A stretch of 64,000 nt of DNA from Pomphorhynchus laevis (Eukaryota > Acanthocephala > Palaeacanthocephala > Echinorhynchida > Pomphorhynchidae), in assembly GCA_012934845.2 (NCBI GenBank), contig WNNJ02003702.1, positions 1-64,000 of the forward strand, written 5' to 3'. Under the pieces are notes generated by a model. The model saw only the letters and a list, made by a program, of their open reading frames with translations. It was not told the origin of the DNA and did not search any database. Positions 49,371 to 60,680 of the stretch are shown here, in pieces. The translations under genes were made by a program, and so were the position numbers. Numbering within the stretch: the stretch's first letter is position 1; each line of letters opens with the position of its first letter.

Positions 49371-51241
49371 GTCTGCAAAATAAAAAAAAATCGGAATCAG
49401 CTTATTCGAGGCTATAATGTTTGTAATTACATTCAGATATTATAATACATTCCTTCTTCAATAGCCACTTTTCGTAACAATTTTAAGAGATCGTGGTTGA
49501 TTTCGTCGGTTGTTTGCGTAATTGCAGGAAAAAAACATCTTTTAATTTGATTCACGCATTTATCATATTTTGCGAACTTTTTGTTTGAATGGAATTGAAA
49601 TTTGATTAACTACTAAGCGAATTTGCATATGAATTGACAAATTATTTATTTTTTACATAGTGAACCATATTGTCAGTATTAATTGTTTATAATTGTAATA
49701 AAATCTTCGGCTTTGAAGATTTTTTAAAACATTTCATATAAAAGATTTCTATAATCAAATCAGCTTACTGAGCCTACGTATTTAATATAATTATAAATAA
49801 ATAAATAAATATAAATAAATATAAATAAATCAATAAATCAAAATTTAATAACAAAATTGTATAAATATTATTTTATTTATCATTATTTTTAATTTAAATA
49901 ATTAATTCAGCTAACTGAGTCTACGTATTTAATAAAATTATAAAATAAAAAATAAATAAATAAAAATAATCGAACTATTTATTAAATAATTGAATTGAAC
50001 AACAGTATATAAACAAAATTAATAATCATAAGGAGCGTTTTATAATCCTTTAGGCCATCAAATACGAAAATAGTTATCAGACACGAATGATTGTTTAGCT
50101 GATTCTTAATATCAAGTATAAAAATACAACACAGAATTATGTATAACGCCTATTTTAAATCTTTAATTTAAAGAAAAAAGTACAATTTACCAAAAGTTTA
50201 ATTATTTAAGCGTAAATTTCAGAATCGAAACTTTAGCTCAAACATTCATAGATCGTAAAATTCTTTAAAAGTTTCAAAGATGATCTTAATAAGCAACAAA
50301 TTATTTATGCAATTTAAAAACATAAATTACCTTGATAATTCCATTTAAATTCAAATTCGTGAATTTAAATTCACAATTTAAATTCACATTCGTGAATTTA
50401 AATTGTATAAACAAAATTGTATAAATATTATTTTATTTATCAATATTTTTAATTTAAATAATTAATTCAGCTAACTGAGTCTACGTATTTAATAAAATTA
50501 TAAAATAAAAAATAAATAAATATAAATAAATAATAATGCTAAATCAATAAATCAAAATTTAATAACAAAATTGTATAAATATTATTTTATTTATCATTAT
50601 TTTTAATTTAAATAATTAATTCAGCTAACTGAGTCTACGTATTTAATAAAATTATAAAATAAAAAAAATAAATAAATAAAAATAAATAATATATGAATAA
50701 CAATAATAATGCTAAATCAATAAATCAAAATTTAATAATTAAATAATAAAATTAATAATTGTTATAAGATCTTATATAATTTAAATTTATTTTTTAATAC
50801 AATTGAAATTTAAAATAAAAGTCAATTGCTATGAATTGACTAATGAATAACAGACGTTGTATAATAGCGATTAATAAATAAAAAAATAATTAATATAAAT
50901 TATATTAATAAATTAATATCTGATGTATTTTACCCACTGTAGCTTTTCGGCATGTGGCGGTAAACAAAAATGTTTATATTAATAGATCAATTCAGCAAAC
51001 TGAGTCTACGTATTTAATAAAATTATAAAATAAAAAATAAATAAAAAATAATATATTAATAATAATGTACATTTCAATTTATCAATAAATCATAATAAAT
51101 TAAATAAATAAAATAACAACTGATTTCCTTTTTTCAATAAATTTTATAAAATCTACAACCGGCAATAAAGTCTAATTTACAATAAAAAACGAGTTTGTAT
51201 CACAAACTGAATAAAACGTCACAAATATTGTAAAATACACT
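49371..51241. repeat. Several copies of the PLE-2 terminal block in AT-rich DNA
   Basis: The block CAGCTAACTGAGTCTACG followed by TATTTAATAAAATTATAAAA occurs near 49760, 49907, 50468, 50625 and 50993. Two neighbours are spaced 157 bp apart. A longer 3' fragment ends near 50880. No gene is present. The EI24 3' flank begins at its right edge. Confidence 0.6.
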
Positions 51242-51247
51242 TTTAAT
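51242..51247 (-). promoter_or_regulatory. Possible EI24 polyadenylation signal
   Basis: TTTAAT on the plus strand is ATTAAA on the minus strand, about 60 bases past the EI24 stop. It is weak evidence in AT-rich DNA. Confidence 0.25.
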
Positions 51248-51307
51248 TCTGAACGTGTAATCGGTTTTGCTATCCTAATTTTGTTCATTGAACCGTTTGC
51301 AAGGTCT

Positions 51308-52411
51308 TCATACAATGGACGAAACATCGCCAGAATTTATTTGACATGACATTTCCAAATCTTCACTTTTAAACATGTCGTCGATTTCAAACTTCATATC
51401 CGTTGCCAAGACTGCTTCATAGTGATTGTGGATGTCATGCTTTATCAAGTTGAGGTGAGGTAACGGCCATATATGACTTGCCGACCATAACACTATATAT
51501 ATTAAACTCACGGAAATTGTTAAGGCCGGTGTGAATATCGGTAGCTGTGTACATTTTTTTGGATTTAGACTATGCTTTCGTTTATGAGTAATGATAGCCG
51601 CGATGCACAGAGCCGGATACAGCGTAACGAAAACTAGATTCGACGAAAAATAACAGCCGCTATTCGAAAGTTTACTATGCAATAGTGTAAATAGGAAAGC
51701 GAATCCCGCAAAATACGACCAGCTACCATCAATTACTTTACATCTTTCGAAAATATTTACAGAATGGTCTGTCCAAGCGTAATCAAACGCATAAAACGAG
51801 TATGCAAGTGAAATCATCAAATTGAGCATAAATTTACAATAACAACTTGAAACAGTTTGGCCGATTGGCGTTAGCACGACAAATACAATTCCAGGTGTAG
51901 TTATGGAAAGAATATAATCAATAAATAGGTTGCCATTTTCATAAGTATTCGGACGTTTTGTATCTGTTGCAATAAAACCATTCGCCGCCAGCGATTTTTC
52001 AACAAATGCTCGCATAAATTTGTACATGAATATACGGGATACGATTATTGATGGAATTAACAAAATCAGAAAATAAGCGACTGAAATACTGGCAACTAAT
52101 ACCCATTGAACACCACTGTCACCTGTGATATTGCCAAATAGTATTGTGTAAAACCAAAGATTCACAGGAATGAAAATTCGATGAAAACTCATATTGATCA
52201 GAGACAGCATTACGAACTGAGCAACCAAGCATAGCCACAGGATTGTTGATGATCTCTGATAGTTTCTGTTCGTAGTAGGGAATGCTTCTATGAATAAAAT
52301 ACGTACGAACACTATGACTGATAGTAAAAAATGAACAATGCCAGTAAAGAAACCAGCAGTTATGAAAAACAGTGAACTCAAAATCTGAGCTAGAAGTGAT
52401 AATTTAACCAT
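51308..52411 (-). CDS. EI24: EI24-like ER transmembrane autophagy protein
   Basis: A 367-residue multi-pass membrane protein counted from the first ATG (52411); the frame is open for ten more codons upstream without another ATG. Family blocks: HRIFIPV (about 77-83), SLAYSFYAFDYAW (about 201-213), then WSYFAGFAF and a SGCYFS...LYP stretch (about 231-266). They parallel human EI24 (FYRVFIPV; YSLYCFEYRW; YYFGFG; SGC..S...FP). Hydrophobic segments lie at about 5-45, 55-75, 100-125, 170-210, 235-275 and 295-312. EI24 is an ER protein induced by p53 and needed for autophagy. The N-terminus differs from the vertebrate one, with extra membrane segments, and an upstream exon cannot be excluded. No intron is needed. 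Confidence 0.8.
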   Translation of the reverse strand: MVKLSLLAQILSSLFFITAGFFTGIVHFLLSVIVFVRILFIEAFPTTNRNYQRSSTILWLCLVAQFVMLSLINMSFHRIFIPVNLWFYTILFGNITGDSGVQWVLVASISVAYFLILLIPSIIVSRIFMYKFMRAFVEKSLAANGFIATDTKRPNTYENGNLFIDYILSITTPGIVFVVLTPIGQTVSSCYCKFMLNLMISLAYSFYAFDYAWTDHSVNIFERCKVIDGSWSYFAGFAFLFTLLHSKLSNSGCYFSSNLVFVTLYPALCIAAIITHKRKHSLNPKKCTQLPIFTPALTISVSLIYIVLWSASHIWPLPHLNLIKHDIHNHYEAVLATDMKFEIDDMFKSEDLEMSCQINSGDVSSIV

Positions 52412-52441
52412 TGAACTATCCAAAAACAACAATTGTTTCAA

Positions 52442-53149
52442 CTCAGAGTTTTATGCAGCGTGCTTGTGGTGGTCATGTGGAGGTAGAATGAGCTATTATG
52501 TTGTGATGCGTTGACAAAGCACGTGCCTACAATTCGTTTATTGCACATTTATCAATAATTAGACCAGTCTGCAAGTTGTAGATTGACGTAACAAAACAGC
52601 TTAGTCACATTGGTTTAGAAATCTAGAAAATCATTACGTTCAATTAAAGACAAAACTGTGATTTTTATTTAGCAACAAAACGCTCAATTCAACATAGAAA
52701 ACTCAGTCTGTAGTAGCAATACGCTTTTAATCAAAGACTTTGTAGACATAACTTAAATTTGAACTCGGAATTTTCAAATCTTGAAACAATAAATTCTTGT
52801 TTGTAAATTATAATTATAAATTCTGTAAATTCTCATAATACAATTTTATTAAGATGCTATTATAAATATATACACGATTATATAAATTATTGTATATTTC
52901 TACTAAATATCGTATAAAATATCCAAACCTTTCAGTAATTATGTAATTTTATATTATAATATACAATACTTTCACACAAAATATAATAATATTATATTAT
53001 TTTAATATATATGATATTATATATTTTATAATATCATATATATGTGTATATATGATATATATTATATATATTGAATATTATCAGCAAATCAAACTCGAGA
53101 GCCCATTGAGGCTGCTTTCAAATAAATCGTTAAACAAATCAAATCAAGA
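52442..53149. other. 5' flank of EI24, no gene seen
   Basis: The first ~300 bases are of moderate GC and may hold the EI24 promoter. The rest is AT-rich. A block near 52905-52985 (ATATCCAAACCTTTCAGTAA) is repeated at about 54000-54065. Confidence 0.4.
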
Positions 53150-53362
53150 ATCGAGTAACATCAGCGATTTTTCTTTTATAGCACAATACAAGGGCTAAGC
53201 TTTCGGAGTAAAAGCCTTCTTCATAGTTGTAAGCAGCCAACAAAGTTCAAACTGAACTTCAGTGGCTGCTAATATAACTACTTACAACTCTGAAGGTTTT
53301 TACGCCGAAAGCTTAGCCCTTGTATTGTGCTATAAAAGAAAAATCGCTGCTGTTACTCGATT
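53150..53362. repeat. 213-bp foldback element
   Basis: The arms 53150-53235 and 53277-53362 are reverse complements with few mismatches (ATCGAGTAACA at one end, TTACTCGAT at the other; AGGGCTAAGCTTTCGG shared). Each arm holds a GAAGAAGGC-type, T-rich loop, CCGAAAGC hairpin like other transposon-end hairpins in this window. It is non-coding and MITE-like. Confidence 0.75.
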
Positions 53363-54300
53363 CATTATATATTTAATATATTATAAATATATTAAATATA
53401 TATTATATTATATATATTATATATTAAACATATATTATATTATTTAATAATAAATAATATAATATATTTATAATAATTATATATTATTATAATATATGCT
53501 TGAGGAAAACTAAAAAATTTCAATTAAATTTATATTTATTTTACAATAAAATTAATGATTTGACCGCGAAAGCTATGGTAATTAGTAATATTTTGTTATA
53601 ATTTATTTACGAATAATAAACAAAAAACACGATTTACATAATTAATGACATTTCACACCTTAGTTGTGAAACTTGATAATATTACAATCAATTAATTATT
53701 ATAGTGCATTGTAATTATATAATCATTATTACTTTATATATTAATTTGTATATTATATATTAATCAATAATTTTAATATTTCGCACTTCACATTAGGCTT
53801 TAAATGTAAATTAGTTCACCTAATATTTTAATTCTCACTGTGATTTTTTATCTGTGAAATTTAATTATTGTATATTTCTACTAAATAAATATTGTATATT
53901 TCTACTTTAAATGTAAATTAGTTCACCTAATATTTTAACTCTCACTGTGATTTTTTATCTGTGAAATTTAATTATTGTATATTTCTACTAAATATCGTAT
54001 AAAATATCCAAACCTTTCAGTAATTATGTAAATTTATATTATAATATACAATAATTTCACACAAAATATAATATTATATTATTTTAATATATATGATATA
54101 ATTTTATTTTAACCTATAAGTAAGGAACATAACGCTTAAATATTTTTAGTTTTTATTAATTTCATTTTATTAGAATAAAATTTTAATTATAATTTTTAAT
54201 TTCAGTTTGAAAATTAAAGGTTGAAATTAAAAAGTATATCAAAATTTAGAGCTAAATTTTGATATTAAAATTTTTAAAATTATTAAAATCATTTGAAATT
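53363..54300. other. AT-rich DNA with a ~103-bp tandem duplication
   Basis: The block TTTAAATGTAAATTAGTTCACC through the ATTATTGTATATTTCTAC block appears at about 53802-53887 and 53905-53990. No gene is visible. Confidence 0.6.
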
Positions 54301-54700
54301 TCTTAGTGCTTCTTTTGATAACAATCTTTCTCTTTTACCCTTTGTTCATGAAAAGGTTTGTTCTTGCTCTTCTTCATGACCTTCGATGTATTTGTAAAAT
54401 AGTTAATCAGCACATCTACAGACAACTTATTTCCTCACCTTTATTCTCGCAACTAGATTATTGTCTCAGTTTACTAGTCAACTCACCCAAAACCTTACTA
54501 CGCCCTCTTTTACTCGTTATCCACGCAGCCACTCGTATCTAATTACGCCTCCGACGCTTTGTTCATATTTCTTCTCATTTATTGCTTCTCAATTGGCCTA
54601 GTATCTCTCAACGCGTCACCATGCGCTTACAATTTATTGTTTCTCGTTTCTGTCCATTCGACTTATCATAATATTTTAAACGTCCTTCCTACGACTCAAT
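54301..54700 (+). pseudogene. CR1/L2-like LINE RT tail
   Basis: The frame at 54306-54542 contains SPLFSQLDYCLSLL and SPKTLLRPLLLVIHAATRI, matching the SRLDYCNALLYGLP...LQRVQNAAARL block near the end of CR1/L2 RTs. The following sequence continues with RRFVHIS and LNWPSISQRV, matching the next block (HITPxLxxLHWLPVxxRI). It is truncated on both sides and lacks the catalytic part. Confidence 0.65.
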
Positions 54701-55300
54701 CCATAAATCTTCCATAACTCTACGATCCATTCACACAGGTATTTTAGCCATTCTTAGATATTGCACTAATTAAGGCCTCGGTGCATACCATGTTTCTGGG
54801 CAACTATAATAGAACGGCCTTTCGTTGACATCCCCTCAGCAAAGTCTGACCTGATCTTTCTTCATTTCACATATGTCCTCTGGCGTATATATCTTGTCAA
54901 TTAAAACCAAGATTCATTGTTGGCAATGCGAACGATAAACCTGACATATTGCATCTATTACATATTTTTACCGCATAAAATAAATTGTATTTTTGTTCTA
55001 TTTTACAATTTACCTAGGAAAGCAGCACGATTGTTTATAGCTGATGCTGATCATAAAATGTAAATGGAATTGAGAGGAATAAATCAAGAATCCAAATAGA
55101 TTTTTTTGACGAATTCGACCCTTAAATTATAATTTTAAAATTTATTAATATTGTACCGGGCTGGCGTGATATATAAGTAAAAAGTAATTTGAAACCTATT
55201 AATAAATAAATCTTATTATAGATCTTGTTGTTAGATCTTATCATTAAACCTATTAAGAAATAATATCACTGAAGTTATCGACAGTAATAGTTAAATTTGA
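54701..55300. other. Intergenic, no gene seen
   Basis: Sequence of slightly higher GC continues from the LINE tail to about 54960 and then becomes AT-rich. No domain is recognised. Confidence 0.4.
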
Positions 55301-55312
55301 ATAATTAACTTT

Positions 55313-55626
55313 TTAAATAGTATAGCTCCCATTATTTTCTTCGCTATCATGTTCATGCGATCCATGAGCGTTGCTGTGACCACTATCTTCCGATTCGGTT
55401 GATGTATTCGCGGCCGCGATGGTGGCGGTTGTAATGAATTCGTTATTTCTTCGAACCATGTTTGAGCAACTCTTCAAAATTGATGCGATATTACTACTTT
55501 TATTCGTAATTAAGTGATTGGCGGTATTTGTTGTCGCTATCATTTGTACTGCCGCTGGTGCGTCGTCATGTTGATTATGCTCAACACCTTGAATAGCTCG
55601 CAGTTTTGTTTTGAAATATGATGGAC
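55313..55626 (-). CDS. Hypothetical protein, probable terminal exon
   Basis: I do not recognise this protein. The frame has clearly higher GC than its surroundings. Just before its first codons on the minus strand lies TTTTGTTATATAG, a plausible 3' splice site, so it may be the last exon. Read without splicing, the first ATG leaves about 76 residues. The sequence starts SPSYFKTKLRAIQGVEH. It becomes rich in Thr/Ala/Asn and ends in an acidic, His/Ser-rich tail (STESEDSGHSNAHGSHEHD). I looked for an upstream exon in 55690-55950, but no joining kept the frame open convincingly. Confidence 0.4.
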
Positions 55627-57339
55627 TATATAACAAAATATAATTATTTTTATTAATAAATTAATAAAAATAATGTAGTTGTTTAATTGTAATTATATAC
55701 TTCTAGATTGTTGTTTTTCCGCATTTTTAAGTCAGGCAGCTAACTTCAGAGAGTTACTAAAACGTCAATCGCTTATCTATAATTTTTATAATTTTGTTCC
55801 TTATAAAAATAGAAACATAGCTGAAACCAGCACAAGAAAACGTATTTATCTCTGCTTCTTACTCTAGTTTCAATAATCAATTTACTGACATAGGCTAAAT
55901 CCTCTTCCGTCGTAAACATTCAATCAAAGGCAAATGAAAACCTTTGATAGTTGTTCATGATTTAACAAGTTTACTCAAATAAGTGACTATTTATGGGAAT
56001 GTAATTTAAGAAAGTGTTATAAGTTGTTAGTTCATTCATTGACTCATTCAACGAGGAAATCCAAAGTAAGACAAAGTTACAGGTATATACAAAGTGCGTT
56101 ATAGGTAGAGATACACAGTGCGTTTCTATCTTACTCTGACATTATAGCTCAAAAATAATTATTCGATAAGAAAATTATAAATCACATCACACAGTTCGGT
56201 ATTAAATATTCTAGAATTTAAATATTCAAACTTAGCTTAAGTAAATATGTTTTGTTCTATCAGAGTACATTTATATAAAATGGGAAATGATAAATTATTC
56301 TTTGATTTCTCTTGATAAAAGATAAATCAAGTTAGTTAGACATCCTGGTTTCTGTGTTTCCATAGCTTTTATTCCTTTAAATATTTATTGCTAATATCGA
56401 TAACTATTGATATTTTACTATATTTTAATTAATTAAAAGAAATTTTTAAATAGGAGGATGCAGTAAAGGCCGAGGACCAACTGGTGACAACAACTTAAGC
56501 TAACCTACGCTAATTGTCAAGACGTAACATATTAATATATTTTAATTAATTAAAAGAAATTTTTAAATAGGAGGATGCAGTAAAGGCCGAGGACCAACAA
56601 GTAATGAGAGCTCACATACGCTAAACGTCAAGACGTAACATATTCGTTAACAATATTAAACATATAAATATATATGTTAAGGATATTTTAATATATTAAT
56701 GGCTTTGCCGTTCTATTTAAATAAATAATTAAATAAAATTCAATATTAAAAAATGAATTTATAAATAAACTAACATCAAATTAAATACTCTGACTTTACA
56801 GCTCAAATTAATTAGCAATTAAAAGAAAATTTTAAGTAGGAGCAATTTCAATGATGCAGTAAAGGCTGATAACCAACCAGTAATGACAGCTAACCTACAC
56901 CATTTGCCAAGCCGTTCCCTAGCTTTTATTCCTTTAAATATTTATTGCTAATATCGACAATTTTTGATATTTTAATATATTAATGACGTTGCCGTTTAAC
57001 TTTAGGAAAGAATTTTTAATTTTTAATTTAAAATTGTCTAGATTCTTTAGCATACCATTTCAGTAAAATAATTTGTATAATGAAATATTTTTACAATATT
57101 ATATATTATTAAATAATTATATAACTTCATTTTTACTGTAATTTTTACAATTCAATTAATTTACAGTGATTACAATGAGATATGCTTACAAAGGCTTAAT
57201 CCTCGAAACGTCTTTAATAAATCATTAATTTTCGCAACTGATTGTATTATTCGGGTTGATTAATTGGATTAAAACTATATCGCTGACATCCCATTAGAGG
57301 AGCCCCTAATGTGGTCAAACAATTATCTTAGTATATATA
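55627..57339. repeat. Intergenic with a ~117-bp duplication
   Basis: A unit with GGAGGATGCAGTAAAGGCCG and CAAGACGTAACATATT stands at about 56421-56535 and 56538-56645, with a diverged third copy at about 56815-56915. The block CCTTTAAATATTTATTGC recurs near 56375 and 56930. At 57191-57212 a hairpin AAGG/CCT followed by CGAAACGTC is another transposon-end-like motif. No gene. Confidence 0.55.
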
Positions 57340-59857
57340 TGGTGATTTTCGGACATGGTGATTGAAATCACCATGTCCGAAACGACCAGTGTGTACCTCA
57401 TTCTACTGATTAGTGTTGCGGGTACTCATCATTTCGATGCTGAAGTGGTCGTCTAGAAGTGACATGGTGATTGAAAGTCGTGAATCGAAGTCCAGTCTAT
57501 CAAGCAACATTATTTAGTATAAATGCCGTATTTCGTAAGAAATCCTGGACCATTGTTTACTCAGCACATCTGTGCACTACTATTATACATGCCGTATCCA
57601 TTAAGGATCCAACGAGTGCAACGACAATTCAGCAACAACCTCTGCCTAGTGTATAAGGATGGTCCACACAGCAATTCGATCTGGTAAAGAGCGTAAGCCT
57701 CAGTCGATTAAGCAAAGTGTCGGAAACGCCTTTATTCACAATGTCACACAGGCAACCGAAACGACCAGTGTGTACCTCATTCTACTGATGAGTGTTGCCG
57801 GGTACTCATCATTTCGATGCTGAAGTGGTCGTCTAGAAGTGACATGGTGATTGAAAGTCGTGAATCGAAGTCCAGTCTATCAAGCAACACCATTTAGTAT
57901 AAATGCCGTATTTCGTAAGAAATCCCGGACCGTTGTTTACTCAGCAGATCTGTGCACTACTATTATACATGCCGTATCCATTAAGGATCCAACGAGTGCA
58001 ACGACAATTCAGCAACAACCTCTGCCTAGTGTATAAGGATGGTCCGCACAGCAATTCGATCTGGTAAAGAGCGTAAGCCTCAGTCGATTAAGCAAAGTGT
58101 CGGAAACGCCTTTATTCACAATGTCACACAGGCAACCGAAACGACCAGTGTGAACCTTATTCTACTGATGAGTGTTGCCAGGTACTCATCATTTCGATGC
58201 TAAAGTGGTCGTCTAGAAGTGACATGGTGATTGAAAGTCGTGAATCGAAGTCCAGTCTATCAAGCAACACCATTTAGTATAAATGCCGTATTTCGTAAGA
58301 AATCCTGGACCGTTGTTTACTCAGCACATCTGTGCACTACTATTATACATGCCGTATCCATTAAGGATCCAACGAGTGCAGCGACAATTCAGCAACAACC
58401 TCTGCCTAGTGTATAAGGATAATCCACACAGCAATTCGATCTGGTAAAGAGCGTAAGCCTCAGTCGATTAAGCAAAGTGTCGGAAACGCCTTTATTCACA
58501 ATGTCACACAGGCAACCGAAACGACCAGTGTGTACCTCATTCTACTGATGAGTGTTGCCGGGTACTCATCATTTCGATGCTGAAGTGGTCGTCTAGAAGT
58601 GACATGGTGATTGAAAGTCGTGAATCGAAGTCCAGTCTATCAAGCAACACCATTTAGTATAAATGCCGTATTTCGTAAGAAATCCTGGACTGTTGTCTAC
58701 TCAGCACATTCGTGCATTACTATTATACCTGCCGTATCCATTTAGGATCCAACGAGTGCAGCGACAATTCAGCAACAACCTCTGCCTAGTGTTTAAGGAT
58801 GGTCCGCACAGCAATTCGATCTGGTTAAGAGCGAAAGCCTCAGACAATTAAGCAAAGTGTCGGAAACGCCTTTATTCACAATGTCACACAGGCAACCGAA
58901 ACGACCAGTGTGTACCTCATGCTACTGATGAGTATTGCCGGGTACTCATCATTTCGATGCTGAAGTGGTCATCTAGAAGTGACATGGTGACTGAAAGTCG
59001 TGAATCGAAGTCCAGTCTATCAAGCAACACCATTATTATAAATGCCGTATTTCGTAAGAAATCCTGGACCGTTGTCTACTCAGCACATTCGTGCATTACT
59101 ATTATACCTGCCGTATCCATTTAGGATCCAACGAGTGCAGCGACAATTCAGCAACAACCTCTGCCTAGTGTTTAAGGATGGTCCGCACAGCAATTCGATC
59201 TGGTTAAGAGCGAAAGCCTCAGACAATTAAGCAAAGTGTCGGAAACGCCTTTATTCACAATGTCACACAGGCAACCGAAACGACCAGTGTGTACCTCATT
59301 CTACTGATGAGTGTTGCCGGGTACTCATCATTTCGATGCTGAAGTGGTCGTCTAGAAGTGACATGGTGACTGAAAGTCGTGAATCGAAGTCCAGTCTATC
59401 AAGCAACACCATTATTATAAATGCCGTATTTCGTAAGAAATCCTGGACCGTTGTCTACTCAGCACATTCGTGCATTACTATTATACCTGCCGTATCCATT
59501 TAGGATCCAACGAGTGCAGCGACAATTCAGCAACAACCTCTGCCTAGTGTTTAAGGATGGTCCGCACAGCAATTCGATCTGGTTAAGAGCGAAAGCCTCA
59601 GACAATTAAGCAAAGTGTCGGAAACGCCTTTATTCACAATGTCACACAGGCAACCGAAACGACCAGTGTGTACCTCATTCTACTGATGAGTGTTGCCGGG
59701 TACTCATCATTTCGATGCTGAAGTGGTCGTCTAGAAGTGACATGGTGACTGAAAATCGTGAATCGAAGTCCAGTCTATCAAGCAACACCATTATTATAAA
59801 TGCCGTATTTCGTAAGAAATCCTGGACCGTTGTCTACTCAGCACATTCGTGCATTAC

Positions 59858-59865
<8 letters not shown>
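57340..59865 (+). repeat. ~380-bp satellite array, about 6.6 monomers (family F2)
   Basis: The block CGACCAGTGTG begins at 57383, 57762, 58142, 58522, 58902, 59281 and 59660, giving periods of 379-380 bp. Monomers are about 95% alike or better. Early monomers carry TTTACTCAGCACATCTG and later ones TCTACTCAGCACATTCG; the switch occurs inside the fourth monomer. The array opens with an inverted joint (57346-57379) and is cut off by a TA microsatellite. Short open frames of 61-62 codons differ in frame between monomers, so they are not likely coding. Confidence 0.9.
57751..57838 (+). ncRNA. Permuted hammerhead motif in each satellite monomer
   Basis: Coordinates are for the second monomer. GGCAACC, GAAAC and GACCA (57751-57767) come first, then TTCTA (57780-57784), CTGATGA (57785-57791), G-T-GTTGCC (57792-57799), and last TGGTCGTC (57826-57833) with TAGAA (57834-57838). 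All three stems can form. Stem II is GUUGCC with GGCAAC plus G-C, with one bulged U. Stem III is ACGACCA with UGGUCGU (7 bp). Stem I is UUCUA with UAGAA. The pieces stand in the order GAAA, CUGAUGA, GUC, so a hammerhead without a pseudoknot needs parts of two neighbouring monomers or two molecules. A competing local hairpin (TGATGAGT with ACTCATCA) exists. The pairing is exact; function is inferred. Confidence 0.45.

Positions 59866-59932
<67 letters not shown>
59864..59932. repeat. (TA)n microsatellite
   Basis: About 34 TA dinucleotides end the satellite array inside a monomer, at the TATTATACCTG position. Confidence 0.95.
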
Positions 59933-59933
<1 letters not shown>

Positions 59934-60109
59934 AAGAATTGTTTTTAAATCACTTCTGGTGATGGTGATCCTCATTTTGAGATGCTGTCATATATTTCAT
60001 TGAATAATTTGTATACCCAGAGAGACAAAAACAGACTATTTTTTGACGTTTCGCCCTAGAGGGCTTTTTTAATCTAAAACATAGGCACAATTACAATAAG
60101 ATCATTAGC
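59933..60109. other. Spacer with transposon-end-like hairpin
   Basis: On the minus strand GCCC-TCTA-GGGC is followed by GAAACGTC (plus-strand span about 60049-60068). It is the same kind of hairpin plus GAAAC as seen elsewhere in the window. No gene. Confidence 0.4.
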
Positions 60110-60271
60110 GCAATGTAATTGCGCTAATGATGCTATTTGGTGAAGCAGTAGTGCTGATTCAGCACTCAATGATGATGTCACTAGAGATTTTCTAGTGCAT
60201 CATTCACATGATTCGTTGATAGAGCCGTTTGCTAGTCCTCCTCTGCAATCAGCAGTGGGAGGGAACTGGCA

Positions 60272-60303
60272 CTGAATAGTCATAGTGATGACGAAACGGC
60301 GTC
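60272..60303 (+). ncRNA. Near-hammerhead motif in F3, unit 1
   Basis: CTGAATA (60272-60278) stands where CUGANGA is required (G8 is replaced by U). Stem II is perfect: GTCAT (60279-60283) with ATGAC (60288-60292), loop AGTG. Then GAAA (60293-60296) and CGGC, with GTC (60301-60303) as a cleavage triplet. The stem I partner is eroded. Probably inactive. Confidence 0.4.
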
Positions 60304-60593
60304 TAACAATGATCTTCGTTGTTCTTCTACGTCTGGTTAAATGACTAACAAAATTCATGCGGATTGGTATCACTCTCGTTTTGAGATATTCATAAAATAA
60401 GTTAGCCGATACACAAGATACCTTGCGCTGGCATTCGCCAGTGCTTTTTGCGCTAATGATCCTATTTGATGAAGCAGTAATGCTGGTTTAGCACTCAATT
60501 ATGATGTCACTAGATGTTTCCTAGTGCATCATTCACATGATTCATTGATAGAGCCGTTTGCTACTCCTCCTCTGCATCCAGCAGTGGGAGGGA

Positions 60594-60639
60594 ACTGGCA
60601 CTGAATAGTCATAGTGATGACGAAACGGCTTCTAGCAGT
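60594..60639 (+). ncRNA. Near-hammerhead motif in F3, unit 2
   Basis: It has the same CTGAATA (60601-60607), stem II and GAAA (60622-60625). Here the stem I strands are still partly paired (ACTG 60594-60597 with CAGT 60636-60639), but the cleavage triplet is changed to TTC. The two units have decayed in different places around the same plan, which argues for a common hammerhead ancestor. Confidence 0.4.
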
Positions 60640-60680
60640 GTTTTTCGTTGTTCCGCATCCGGCTAAAATGACTAACGTAT

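Larger units (their letters stand above)
60110..60680 (+). repeat. Tandem repeat family F3, two ~330-bp units
   Basis: The series GCGCTAATGAT, GATGAAGCAGTA, AGCACTCAAT, CTAGTGCATCATTCACATGATTC, GATAGAGCCGTTTGCTA, AGTGGGAGGGAACTGGCACTG, GTGATGACGAAACGGC occurs at 60120-60303 and again at 60448-60632. A fragment lies at 13753-13822. It is non-coding. Confidence 0.8.

Noticed and set aside
57785-57838. A local minimal-stem-III hammerhead in the satellite using CTGATGA, GAAG and GTC
   Set aside because: No stem II can be formed between the boxes and the stem III loop would be two bases. The two-monomer reading fits better.
57471-59609. 61-62 codon open frames repeated in the satellite monomers
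   Set aside because: They shift to another frame in later monomers, carry no domain and follow from the repeated sequence. Nothing indicates translation.
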